Program-made: the position numbers and the translations under genes
The notes under the pieces: model-generated
Database searches by the model: none
Told to the model about the DNA's origin: nothing
What the model saw: the letters and a program-made list of their open reading frames with translations, nothing else
Shown here: positions 1 to 9,815 of the stretch, in pieces
Position numbering within the stretch: the first letter of the stretch is position 1
Layout: every line of letters starts with the position of its first letter
Assembly: GCF_043290135.1 (NCBI RefSeq)
Contig: NC_134701.1
Coordinates: 11,322,001 to 11,386,000 of the forward strand
Direction of reading: 5' to 3'
DNA: 64,000 bases
DNA from: Rhipicephalus microplus
Lineage: Eukaryota; Arthropoda; Arachnida; Ixodida; Ixodidae

Positions 1-1717
1 CTGCTGCGTTCGCTCATGTCGTTTGTGCTGGCGTATCTCCAGAAACAACGTTTGAAATGGTGCGAGCTGTTTATTTTCAGTACTTTGGGTGAATAACTAG
101 AGTTACGTTTGATATTTAAGGCTCAGATAATACGCGAAATTGAATGAATTTTCAAAGTGGCGAAAGCGCGGCTGTGGTGGCATGCACGATGGACGAATGT
201 GTTCATTTTCAGAGCAAGCGGACGTGGTTTTTTCGGCCGCTCTGGCGTTTTCGTCAATTCTGAAATCTGAATGCGCCCTAAGAGTGCCGAGGACGAGGCC
301 ACTTTTTCCGAAGCGAGACTCACTGCTATGCGGAAGAGACAACGGCAGCGGCTTGCCGATCAATAATACGCCTAACCTCGAACTCTCAAGCTAAACCATG
401 ATATAAACTGCAGCAAAACTGCGATTTGGCCTAGTTGGAACATGTACATTTTGAAATGTTTGCGCAAGCACACGAGGACACATAGGAAAAGACAGACGGG
501 TGCAATCTAACAAATGGTTTATTTTTTCGAAAACGATTCGCGTAATACCCTTCGGAACTGCGCACCCTGGTCACAAAAAAAAAACTGCTCTGCGCACATA
601 TGACGAGTAGCAATCACAAGTTCATCGAACAACAGACAGGATAGAAACTTATTTCACCAGTAAGGCTACAGAAGGGTGGCTAACACACTTATTTTTCTGC
701 TTATCTATGAGCCAGGCTTCCATTATTTGTCTTGAAGTCCTGTTTCGCTTCCTATATACCGAGGTAGTTTTGTTAAGACAAGCAGCTGCTTGTCTTAAGA
801 GCATGGGCACTTCTTGCATTTCATTGCTGTATGTGTGTTAGGGTGACCTGCAGGCTTGACATATGCTCCCTTCGCCTCGTAATGCACCTGCCAGTATGCT
901 CTATATATACACAACCACACATCACAGGTATCACCACAATGTGTGCACATCACCACATTGTGTGCACATTCAACAAACTTGAGCTTGTGTTTTATGCTGC
1001 ATTCCTTATGCACACTGGTCGCTCTGTCACATTTCTAGTTGACCAACCCGCACACTCCTCTGTTCTGTTTTTGGCCGAAAACACCACCTTCACATCGTAC
1101 CTTCCAGCTACCTTTTTTATTCTGTGCCAAAGCAAAGCCTGTGTAAATAAGGAATCGCTACCACCTTAGATCTAGAACCGGTAAGCCCACCAATTTTCAA
1201 GAAAAGTCACACCTTTGCCGCAAAAGTGAAGACATGAACGTGAAAGCAACAAATCGGGAGGTCACGCACACAATAGCAAGCAGATCGAAACGTGCGTCGT
1301 GTTTTTCACGGACAAATGACGCAGAAAAACGTACTCAGCGTACAGATGAACGTGAACAAGCATATCTGTTGTTACTTTGCTGTGTCTGAAAAGCATGCCT
1401 TTTTCGCAAACAAAGACTGTGCAATGATTCCAGTGACCTTTGTGCGCCCCGTGACTACAAGAGAATCATTCCAGTGAAAAACCAAGGCCAGCCAAGAGGT
1501 ATTATCCTCCCCACCGGGAGATAAGGGCGCGCGAAAGATTGTCCACTCCCCCCCCCCTTTCGCGGGCCAAAGTACACGTGAGAGATGAGAGCCGCCGCTC
1601 GCTGATTGCGCCATCTTGCTGATAATGCTGAAGACATGATAGTCCAGTGTAGAGATGCCTGCAAACAGTGGTAAGTGCTAGATATAGATAGATTTCTGTT
1701 TGAACGTTGGAGGCTGT
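1..1717. other. No gene recognised
   Basis: Only short, low-quality reading frames occur on either strand, with no recognisable domain, repeat family or RNA. Composition is mixed with short T/A runs. I see nothing supportable here. Confidence 0.6.
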
Positions 1718-1794
1718 GCTCCTCGGTGGCTCAGAGGTTAACGCGTTGCATTCACGACTCAGTGGGTGCACGTTCGATTCCGTGCGCCTGGGTC
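1718..1794 (+). repeat. tRNA-like SINE head / tRNA relic
   Basis: The stretch has an internal pol III promoter layout: an A-box-like TGGCTCAGAGGTT at about 1727 and a B-box-like CGTTCGATTCC at about 1771, followed by a T-rich run (1795-1815) that could terminate pol III. The arms do not fold into a clean cloverleaf. A tRNA-derived SINE or tRNA pseudogene is more likely than a working tRNA. The family is not identified. Confidence 0.5.
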
Positions 1795-2128
1795 TTTTTC
1801 TAGCTTTTTTTTCGTTACTTTTGTATATATAGACAAGTTTAAATATACGGTGAGTGACGGTGACCCTGGCAGCAAAAGCCTAACGGAGAGTGTCCATATA
1901 TTTGCAATCGCAATAAAATAGTACAATTCCATGTTTGAGCTTCTTTGATGGCCTGATAGCTACAACCAACATAACAGAAAACGGGTACCCTGCATCCTGA
2001 ACCCTAGAAGGCTGTTCATGAAACAATGTATGAAAAGTGTGAAAACAAGATTTTAACAATGCAGACCAAAAACAATTTGCAATGACTTCAATCTTGATCA
2101 GCATAGAATGATTCGAAGTGAAATTTAT
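1795..2128. other. No gene recognised
   Basis: AT-rich filler between the tRNA-like relic and the Penelope relic. The frames seen are short and carry no recognisable motif. Confidence 0.5.
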
Positions 2129-2575
2129 GGGGTATTAGGTGATTATGGGCAGAAACAGCGCACAAACTCACGGGACGAAGAGAAGAGACACAAACAAGCG
2201 CTGTACATTGAACCTGTACATCGCGATACGATGTACAGGTACTATTCTCAGCAAAAACCAAACTAGGAAAATTGTGCCCTATGGTCAACAAAAAGCATGA
2301 TAAAAAGAGCTCTAGCCAAAATAAATGCGGTGTTAAACACAGGGACGCCTGACTACTCTGTGCACTAGGGGTGGTGTACGGAATTTCCTTAACATGCGGA
2401 AGGCACGTCGACACGATCCTTCGCCGGGCCTCGGCGCATGTTCTGTGCGTTTTTATCTTATGTGTTCAGATTTCAATAAATTCTTCAGTTGAGAACAGCG
2501 CTTGTCTGTGTCTCTTCTTTTCGCCCCGTGAGTCTGTGCCCTGTTTCTGCCCGTAATGTATCACCAACTAGCCCA
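2129..2575 (+). mobile_element. Penelope-like element relic with inverted termini
   Basis: About 60 bp at 2145-2205 recurs as a reverse complement at 2496-2556 with few mismatches. Both hold the motif GGGCAGAAACAG at one end and an AGCGCT-containing stretch at the other. Between them, at about 2370-2400, the + strand reads VVYGISLTCGR, the start of the GIY-YIG endonuclease domain that tick Penelope-like elements (PLEs) carry at their C terminus. The frame then runs into non-matching residues. I read this as a PLE that lost nearly all of its body and kept inverted ends plus a scrap of the endonuclease. Inverted terminal repeats are known for Penelope elements. Assignment to the family is from protein recognition only. 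Confidence 0.6.
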
Positions 2576-2599
2576 ACTTTCAGTCTTGCTTCAGTATTA

Positions 2600-3530
2600 G
2601 GTGAATATTTCTCAAAAAAATAAACCTATTGTTGAATTGCGCTGGTCTGTTTTTTCTTCTGTGTGCCCGTGTGCTTGCGCACCATGAAGCCATGCGAAAG
2701 AATTTCAAGGTGCTCCCCGCCATCAAAGGAACTAGAGTGAGGACGCAAGCAGCAAAACTATGCGAGGAATTGAGGCTAACCAATTTGACAAAGTCAGTAA
2801 GGCAGCAAAAGCTGAGCCTTTCAGTCTTCTTTTCAGTGAAGACACACAAAGAAGGTAATCCCTTCAGAGCCATCGTCTCCGAGCGCGGTACTTGGCAGCA
2901 TCCTTTTGCATTCTATCTTCAGAGGTCTCTAGCAGTCCTGTCCACTGATGACCTCTGTCGAATCAAGAGCCCAGTCACCGTCAATGATTACCTTGAGACT
3001 GAGTGCCCGAAACGAGTAAACGCCTTTTCTGTTGATGTCAAGGACTTGTTTTATTCTTTACCATATGACCTTGGGTGCGATGAAGTTAGCCAGTGAATTG
3101 AGCGTTATGTCTGTAACTAATTTCAGAATGCACGTGGAATTCGTGCTCACAGGTTTGTGGACGTACTGCGCTTTTATGTATACTCGGCCTTTTTACTTCA
3201 CAAGGACACCTTCTACACTAAACAGGAAGGAGTGTGCTCGTGTTTAGCTCCGGTTCTTAGAGACCTTTTACTGGCACGGTATGACACATGTCTCATGGCC
3301 AACATTCATCATGCAAGCACAGTTAAAAGTGTTCCGCTACGTTGACGACTATTTAGGGTTTTCCCACATCAATCAATTTGACCCTCGGCGAGCCACCAGT
3401 GAGATATTTGACGTATTTTGGTGTAAAATGAAGCAACTAGAAGCAACGTCGGAGCTTATTTCTGATTACAAGCTACGTTTTTTTTTACTTATAAATACTT
3501 TTTTGGTAGACCATGTCCGTTGGTGATACG
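2600..3530 (+). pseudogene. Penelope-like reverse transcriptase (degenerate)
   Basis: A + strand series of overlapping frames encodes the PLE-type reverse transcriptase. The first frame (2629-3096) shows KTHKEGNPFRAIVSERGTW, then a stretch ending NAFSVDVKDLFYSLP, which holds the first catalytic Asp. After a frameshift near 3090 a second frame holds KQEGVCSCLAPVLRD-like sequence (3220-3265). A third has FRYVDDYLGF at about 3337, the catalytic YVDD box. At least three frameshifts or stops separate these blocks. PLE RTs are related to telomerase and prime at a nicked target. This copy cannot make an intact enzyme. The order RT then GIY-YIG (next entry) is the canonical one. Confidence 0.8.
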
Positions 3531-4260
3531 AGCCATGCTCTAAGAAAAGCCTTCTTCATTTTATGTCCGCCCATTCTAAGCTGTTCAAGCGAAGCATCGC
3601 TTTTTTCTGTCTAAAGGCAGATCTAATTCGCTCTTGTCACCATCAGATAGAAGGCAGTTTTTTACACCAAGTTCACCGCCTTCAACAATCAAGCTTTCCG
3701 AATTCCCTGCTAAGTATCTTCGCCGAGACTCTCCTTACGTCACTAACAGTGCCTAACAAGGCACTGTTACAACAGCAACAGCCTACTCAACAAGCCACAT
3801 TCTAGCACGGCTGTTATTCCCTACGTACAAGAGGTTTCCCATAGGCTAAAAAAGGTCGCTGGCATAATAGGTGTAAGAGTTGTGTTCTGCGCATGCGACA
3901 AGCTCACTGGGATATGTTACAGGGTCCACAGTGAAGGACCTAAGAAAGAAGAATGCACTAAGAAACACGCCACGCGCTCTTTTGAATGTGTTTTAGTGGT
4001 TGTCTAAAGGCATTGTTTACTTGTTGGCTCTGTTACATCGGCCAAACAGGCCGATGCATAAATGATTGGTTGGGGGAGCGCGCTTACTCTCTAAAAAGCT
4101 CCGTTCCTAGCCACTTGGCGGACCATTGTATAAAGTATGGTTCTCTATTAAAAAAACGTCCTCCATCGCAATGGTGGATTCCACCATCCACCATTTTGGT
4201 GGATTATGGTACTGGAAATGTTGGTGGCACATGATGGACGGTGAGGTGCGCGAAGCAGTG
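3531..4260 (+). pseudogene. Penelope-like GIY-YIG endonuclease end (degenerate)
   Basis: Downstream of the RT, with frame changes between, the + strand frame 3986-4234 reads CYIGQTGRCINDWLGERAYS from about 4034. This matches the conserved core of the GIY-YIG domain of tick PLEs, including the YIG of the signature and the catalytic Arg region. It continues with SHLADHC, part of a His/Cys zinc-like motif. The preceding 3531-3985 is poorly conserved linker/thumb with no single open frame. The endonuclease would nick the target for priming. The N-terminal GIY half is not in frame here. Confidence 0.75.
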
Positions 4261-4361
4261 TCAGAACCACTGTGACGTGCTGCCACTAAAGAAATAATAA
4301 AAATAGTTGTATAAACACAATGTAAAACACCCGAAAACAAGAGGGGCTACAGCACGCAATC

Positions 4362-4432
4362 CAACCTGCAACCTTCAGATTTCCAACTGTGCTACGAGCG
4401 TACTAACCACTGTGCCACGCTGGCACATGGTA
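4362..4432 (-). repeat. tRNA-like relic (minus strand)
   Basis: Read on the minus strand, the segment has A-box-like GTGGCACAGTGG and B-box-like GGTTGCAGGTTGGATT, about 40 nt apart, resembling the head of a tRNA-derived SINE. Pairing of the acceptor arm is poor. Probably an old SINE head or tRNA pseudogene. Confidence 0.4.
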
Positions 4433-4548
4433 TTTTCGGCGTCAAATAAAAAGTCAACTCACAACTGACTTTTTAACTTCAGTTCTTTTTGCCGCGTACT
4501 CGAGATGGACGGAATCTGCAGCGGGTACTAAAATTTGCACTTTTGATA

Positions 4549-4652
4549 AACACCACTGATCTCCACTAGGGTGCTGGATGGCGCTTCGAGCTCTCCGGCA
4601 TGCGGCCGCCGGAAGTTCGAGCGCTCGTCCCGGAAGTCGGACAAATGGCCGC
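4549..4652 (+). repeat. Inverted repeat arm, left
   Basis: About 104 bp beginning ACCACTGATCTCCACTAGGG recurs as a reverse complement at 5360-5468. Outer 20 bp and the CGTCCCGGAAGT block near the inner edge match best, with a diverged GC-rich middle. The similarity stops sharply on both sides, so the pair looks like the subterminal or terminal arms of a DNA transposon or fold-back element whose interior (4653-5359) has no gene. Confidence 0.6.
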
Positions 4653-5359
4653 CGTTCCAGCATAGCGCGTGCTACGTATGGGCTGGTTTCGCGCGCATTC
4701 CGCTAAAAATGCCTGCTTGTTCATAAGCTAGAAATTTTCCTTCAAGAGAAAGGGCGATACCTTTTGTCAGGCAATGATGAGAAAACGCGTTTTAAAAGAA
4801 TTTACTTTGACCTGCTGGTTACACACATATGCTTGAATTCATATTGTAAAGGGTTCCGATGTACTAACGTTCAAAGGTAAAACAGGAGCAAGCTGCGCAC
4901 AGCCATTTCAGGATTTTTTTTTTTTGGCCGGCACGTAGCAAACATCAAATCGGTTATTCTGTTTCAGGCAGCTTCCTACGCGTTGTTATTGAACTCGCTT
5001 AGCTAGTTGATTTTCCGATAACCCAAGGCCTTTCACGGCTGTTGACTTATTGTTTTCGACTAATACAAGCCCCTTCATGACTGTTAATTTATTGTAAGAC
5101 GTGCATCCTAACACGAATCATAAAGTCCACTCGCCAGCATAAATCCCGTTCGAGCTGCGTCGTCTCCTCTCGAACCGATACCTAAGTGACATTTTCGTTC
5201 TCCTTCGCAATTATAAACTGCTTCATATTAACGTCGCATCTTTCGGTATAGCATAAGTTGTGATCTGAACGCGATGTGTATCACCAAAATGCAATTAAGT
5301 GAGAACAAAATGCAAAATGCGTCAATGGGAACGCTGATCAGCGGTTGAGAAGCGTAGCA
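4653..5359. other. Spacer between inverted repeat arms, no gene
   Basis: About 700 bp without a recognisable frame, holding a poly-T run at 4915-4925. If the flanking arms are transposon ends this is the interior of a non-autonomous copy. Confidence 0.45.
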
Positions 5360-5468
5360 GACGCTCAACTTCCGGGACGAGCCATTGAACTTCCAGTGGC
5401 CGTGCGCGCGCCAGGCCGCGACAGCAGCGAAGCGCCATCCAGCAACCCTAGTGGAGATCAGTGGTAAA
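5360..5468 (-). repeat. Inverted repeat arm, right
   Basis: Reverse complement partner of 4549-4652. Both share the CCACTGATCTCCACTAGGG edge and a TGGATGGCGCTTCG block, read on the minus strand here. I did not find a target-site duplication next to either arm. Confidence 0.6.
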
Positions 5469-6513
5469 CACGAACGACTGATGCCTGTAACGATTGCCAC
5501 TGCGATAGTGGCAACAGCGCTATGCTTTTGTTACAATTTACAACCGCAAGAAAACAACTTGGTGGACTGAGGAGCAGGTATAGTTTATCGGTGGTTACTT
5601 CCAAGTTCAATATCCGCTTCTCACTTCTTCCAAAAGGCGATATCTGTTTATGCTTTATGACGCTTCTATGCTCATTCGATTGATACGCCCACACAATTGA
5701 TTGTGATGTTTTCGCGTAACACACAGCGCAGTCGTGCCAGCGCACCGCTCTCGCTCTATCGTTAGGAAACACTACATAACGGCTTGGCCAATACACATGT
5801 AGTGTGCCAGAAACATTATGTTATCATATTGGTTCAGCAAGCACACTAATTGACGAGTCTGTGCTCTCGCATAAGAGCCAGAGACGTGCCGGCGAGTGCG
5901 ACACACGGCTGTCGGTGAGGGGAGGTGCACATTTGGTGGAAGTGCTGCAAGCGCGTCGCATCGATGTTTGTCCCTTTTTGCGCGGACACCGTACACAAAA
6001 AATCCTTCATTTAGGTTGAATGATGCCACAGCTATGCTGTGTTGTCATTCTTACTAGTCGAAATTGTGTATTCTGAAACCCAGAAGCGCCGATAACAGTT
6101 GTACGGGCTCAGACGGTAGGACTAACCTTTGGTTGAAATCATGGCGGTAGAACCAAGGGTAAAAGTCAAATTTGCGGGGCTAGTCTCGACGCATGTACAA
6201 GTTTAAAGCTTTCGCACATTAGAGTTGCACGCACTTTGTTAATTTAAAAGTACGGCTCAAGCAATAGAGTGTGCAAGAATCGCCAGAGTTGCGTTTCTAG
6301 CGTGGCAACATCAAGTAACCGCTGTGTTCTGCTCTAACATTGAAAGGGGCAATGGCGAACTGGAGGTCATTTATTTCTCGACAACTGTGCGCCGATGTAA
6401 AAATTTAGTGTCACTGTTCGCAGTGACAACTCTAGTCTTCTAAACATCACAACAAAAACACATCGTGGATTTCAAACTAATGTAGGTACGTGCGCAAAAT
6501 GTAAACATATTAA
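5469..6513. other. No gene recognised
   Basis: Mixed-composition DNA with only short frames that show no known domain. No repeat family recognised. Confidence 0.5.
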
Positions 6514-6655
6514 CGGCCGCCCCGTGTGCTCAGATTTGGGTGCACGTTAAAGAACCCCAGGTGGTCTAAATTTCCGGAGCCCTCCACTACGGCTTCTCTC
6601 ATAATCATATAGTGGTTTTGGGACGTTAAACCCCACATATCAATCAAATCAATTA
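6514..6655 (+). repeat. Tick SINE (Ruka-like), 5'-truncated
   Basis: The 3' body of a common tick tRNA-derived SINE: GGCCGCCCCGTGTGCTCAGA, then the AAAGAACCCCAGGTGGTC block, then GTTTTGGGACGTTAAACCCC, ending in ATCAATCAAATCAAT. The tRNA head is missing, so this is 5'-truncated, as expected for LINE-driven insertion. Compare 62461-62700 (full, +) and 63738-63981 (full, minus). The name Ruka-like is from memory of tick SINEs and was not checked against a reference. Confidence 0.8.
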
Positions 6656-7347
6656 ACGGCCGCATATTCTACGTTCCACAAAAAAAATTGAAGCTTTGTC
6701 ACACTACAAGAGTAAAAAAATAAACGTGCCGGAAAGCGTAATGAGCAGCATTTGTTTATTTTGACCGCAAACATATATTTCTTCGCATTCAAGAATGAAA
6801 CACTCAAATAAGTGATTTCACATACTGTCAGGTGCTTTTTCATCATGCCACCATCATCTACCAAGCTTCCATCACTCCACCGTCACCTTGCTCACCAAAC
6901 CTTCCACCAAACACGTTTTGCCTCGCCACCACCAGCCGGCATTCACCTTCACCGGAGTGCAGTGCTGTGGTGCAAAGTTCCGACTGGCACGTGGATGGAC
7001 GTGTTTTTTGAGCGCTCCCGATCGACTGCGCAGATAAGTGGTTTTGCATGCTTCGAGCTTCCCTTTGAAATTAATAAGGCAGCAGTTAAAACCTTTGTAG
7101 CGCTTATTACATTGTATGGTTTTTTCGCGGGTCAGTTACCAGGTATTTACTAGTTTGTGTGTGTGTTTGTTTCTTTCTGTTTTTTTTCCTCTTGCCACTC
7201 CATGGAACAGGTGCACGTACATTGAACACGCAAACTTTTGTAGTAGAGCTTAGACTTTTTCTCTTTCGTAGGACAGGGTTCGTCGTACGCCATGTTTTGC
7301 GATTATCGAGAGGGAGAATCGATAAGGAAAATTGGTGTCAAAAAGAC
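6656..7347. other. No gene recognised
   Basis: Contains low-complexity T-rich patches (7160-7195). The open frame across 7159-7347 is hydrophobic and T-rich and probably not coding. The recognisable coding part of that frame starts at 7348. Confidence 0.5.
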
Positions 7348-7563
7348 ATGGTTAAAAATTCTGTAAAGTGTTCAGGATGCGAAGTAGGTTTCAAAATGGA
7401 CCCAAGTGCAGAAGCAAATGGAGTGGAGGCTGACGCGAAGTGTAGGCAATGTGAGGTCGAGGAAATTGAGAAAATGATGGTTGCCCAGAGTGAACTACTG
7501 ATGAGAATTACCGAGCTAGAGACTGCGTTGGTGACAGCGCAAGAAAAAATGGCAGTGGCTTAG
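7348..7563 (+). CDS. Small Cys-pair/coiled-coil protein, LINE ORF1-like fragment
   Basis: A 71-residue product from ATG 7348. An N-terminal CSGC pair and a CRQC pair about 20 residues later look like a small zinc-binding fold. The rest is a heptad-rich helix (EIEKMMVAQSELLMRITELE). This layout resembles the start of ORF1 proteins in several tick LINEs, where a Cys-pair motif is followed by a coiled coil. The known family would continue into a long helix and a pol ORF, but here the frame stops at 7561-7563 and the Helentron 3' end begins about 65 bp later, so the remainder is absent. The larger frame from 7159 is probably spurious upstream extension. Function not established. It could also be a small host gene. 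Confidence 0.4.
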   Translation: MVKNSVKCSGCEVGFKMDPSAEANGVEADAKCRQCEVEEIEKMMVAQSELLMRITELETALVTAQEKMAVA

Positions 7564-7714
7564 CTCAGCTATGCCAGGATATACGTAGCGTTAGCAAAGG
7601 TTCAGCTGATTATTCTTAGGTTTCCAGATTGTCTAAGATTAGCTTGATTATCATGCTTACTGCTGCTGCAATGACACACACACGGCATACGTATTATGTG
7701 GCACATGTATAATT

Positions 7715-8205
7715 TCTGCTCAACGTCCACGTAGCTTCTCTATTGCCACAAAGACGGCTCGGTGGTCAGTGAAGTAACACGCTGCCGTCTCTATGGCCCC
7801 AACATGGTATTTGGCATTGTCTGTCTTTTTGTGACAAACAAGATCAATGGTGCTTCCCCATTAGGTCCTCTGTGAAGTTGGAACACTGGCTAAGTCGAGG
7901 TTAAACGTGCCCTTCAAAGGAATAAAAAGAAAGTCTGGAGCACGAGTGAAGCCACCAGCCACCTCACACAGTTCACTTGCCGTACGACTAGATATAGACG
8001 TAGCCACTACGTGTATAGTGTCTTTAACCGAATTGTTTGGTGACACATACATGGCTTCGATTATCACACCACTTTCATCAAGCTGAATGGCACAGGCCGT
8101 TCACCCTTGGGCACCACTACGATTGGCAGTTCACTGGCAGCAATCCCATTCCTGACATAGATGCAGGCTCCCGAGCTTCTGGTAGCGTCAACACGACTGG
8201 CATAA
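7715..8205 (-). pseudogene. Helentron AP-like endonuclease, C-terminal part
   Basis: Minus-strand frames give pieces of an endonuclease/exonuclease/phosphatase domain: RSSGACIYVRNGIAASELP (8130-8185), then after a frameshift near 8080 IIEAMYVSPNNSVKDTI and the GDFN-like KGTFNLDLA near 7890. A last block near 7740-7800 reads YFTDHRAVFVAIEK, matching the SDH motif that ends this fold. The catalytic Asp of the GDFN box is replaced by Thr. Helentrons differ from canonical Helitrons by carrying this domain after the helicase. It is separated from its N-terminal part (9351-9520) by an insertion. Confidence 0.7.
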
Positions 8206-9350
8206 GCAACCATGCTTGTCGCGGACGGCCATTTTTGGCGGCCCCGCGTCACGGCAATTAACGGGCGCCGTACTTCCCCACTGAACATGGGAACGACGGG
8301 CGCATGAAAGGGAGCCGAGAAGGGCAGAATGGGGTGCTCTTCTTGGAACGTCGCCGTCGATGATTGATCCTTTTGTAACTGCGGTGGCGTCTGCAAGGTC
8401 GTGGAAGGCCGCGATGTACCCCGAACAAGGATTAGGCTACGGGACGCACCGGCTGAGAGCCAAACAGTCTGACCGTTTCCCACGGGGAAAAGCGTGGGAT
8501 ACCCTCTGGTGGCCAAGCCGTATGACAACAATCCAACAGATTGTTACTCTCGCTAGTTGAGGGCCCTCTCCCAATTAAAAAGGGGTGGGGTCAAATTGTT
8601 TTTGGGGCGAAGTTTCCCTCAATTAAACGCGCATGATTGGACCCTTGTAGAGGTCTCTTGTCCCCAAGGAAGAGAGCGAGGAGACACGAAGGGGATTTAA
8701 GCGCAGGATTTCGCCCTGCTAGGCAGACTAGTCGCTGACCAACATGGTGTAGAAACAGATCAACAAGCATCTCTTCTAGAAGTTTTTAGTGTGGCTCTGT
8801 ATCGGCTGGCCACCTAAACTTAGCCGTTCGTCTAGTTGTGACGCGATATTAACGTCTGCAACGTAGACATCGGGACTTCGCCTCGAGTTAGCTCAACCTG
8901 CTCGAAGTCACCTGCAAGCACTAGCCTCCCGGAGCCACCAGCGTTGGAACACCGCCGACATCGCAGTCGTGCCAGAACTCTCTTCGACTTCTCGCATCCG
9001 ATCGTCGGGGACACAACGCTGCCGGTCATCACACGTATGCCTTCACCTGTTTATATCTTCGAACTTTCTCCTTCGTAGTTCTATTGTTGTTAGTTTGTGT
9101 AGTTTGCAATAGTTCCCTCGTGTAAGCTGATTTATTGTTTTTATATGTATTTTTAGTTGTATCAAGTGTCGATGTTAGTTATTAGTTGTATTGAACTGTT
9201 GTACTAGATCCCGTGTGCTGCAATATCACTAGAGTAAAGTTTTTGTTTTCTCACGTCTCTGATCTCTTCACTGTCTCTGCTTGCGTACGGAACGAACCAA
9301 CCTGCTGTCATTCCCGTCGCCGACTTCGCGCTGGCGACGCTAGAGTGGCA
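8206..9350. mobile_element. Insertion inside the endonuclease, LTR-like
   Basis: The endonuclease coding sequence stops matching at about 8205 and resumes at about 9351. The right 809 bp (8542-9350) starts TGTTACTCTC and ends GAGTGGCA, the TG...CA form of an LTR, with a pyrimidine/AT-rich centre and GC-rich right end. The left part (8206-8541) has no identifiable gene. I could not find a matching second LTR or a target duplication, so this may be a truncated LTR element or a different insertion type. Confidence 0.4.
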
Positions 9351-9815
9351 GCTTGTATTAATGCTAAACTCAGGGATTGGGACAGCTTGTTATCACGTGG
9401 CAACACCAACCTCTGTAAAGAGGAGAACATCAGTAGTGGTCAAGAGGCGGTCACCACGAACGTCCGCGATATGGCAAATCAACGATCGGACATTGAGCAG
9501 GGCGAGTGTGTAGACCGTGGCAGGGTTTGTCATCAGCGCTCTACAGCGAGCATACGCTATGTCCAGGCCATGCTTGTTTAAGCGCTCATACTCTGATACC
9601 AAAGCGTTATCCGGATTGCTAAGATGGTGGTAGAATGTGTTGTCTTGCTGCACGTTGGTGAGATACAAGCCCTGGAGGGTAGTGACACCGCTAAGGGCAG
9701 CGTAGACCAGCTTTTGAGGGTGAGCCTTGTATACCACAGTGTCGAAGGCACCACCCTGCGACTTGTGTATCGTCATGGCGCTTGCTGGTGCGAAAGGAAA
9801 CTGGGTTCTGCGCAC
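9351..9815 (-). pseudogene. Helentron helicase C-terminus and start of endonuclease
   Basis: Minus-strand frame 9393-9815 begins with FPFAPASAMTIHKSQGGAFD, the helicase motif V/VI region (TIHKSQG) of PIF1-like Helitron helicases. About 110 residues on it changes into LALLNVRSLICHIADV and DVLLFTEVGVA, the first strands of the endonuclease fold including the catalytic-type Glu in FTE. Helicase and endonuclease thus sit in one frame. Two stops follow (about 9400) before the frame runs into the insertion. Upstream, a TAG near 9825 separates this piece from the main helicase frame. Confidence 0.75.

Noticed and set aside
8037..8560. Plus-strand frames 8037-8261 and 8360-8560 as genes
   Set aside because: The first is the antisense of the Helentron endonuclease and the second lies in an insertion with no protein motif.
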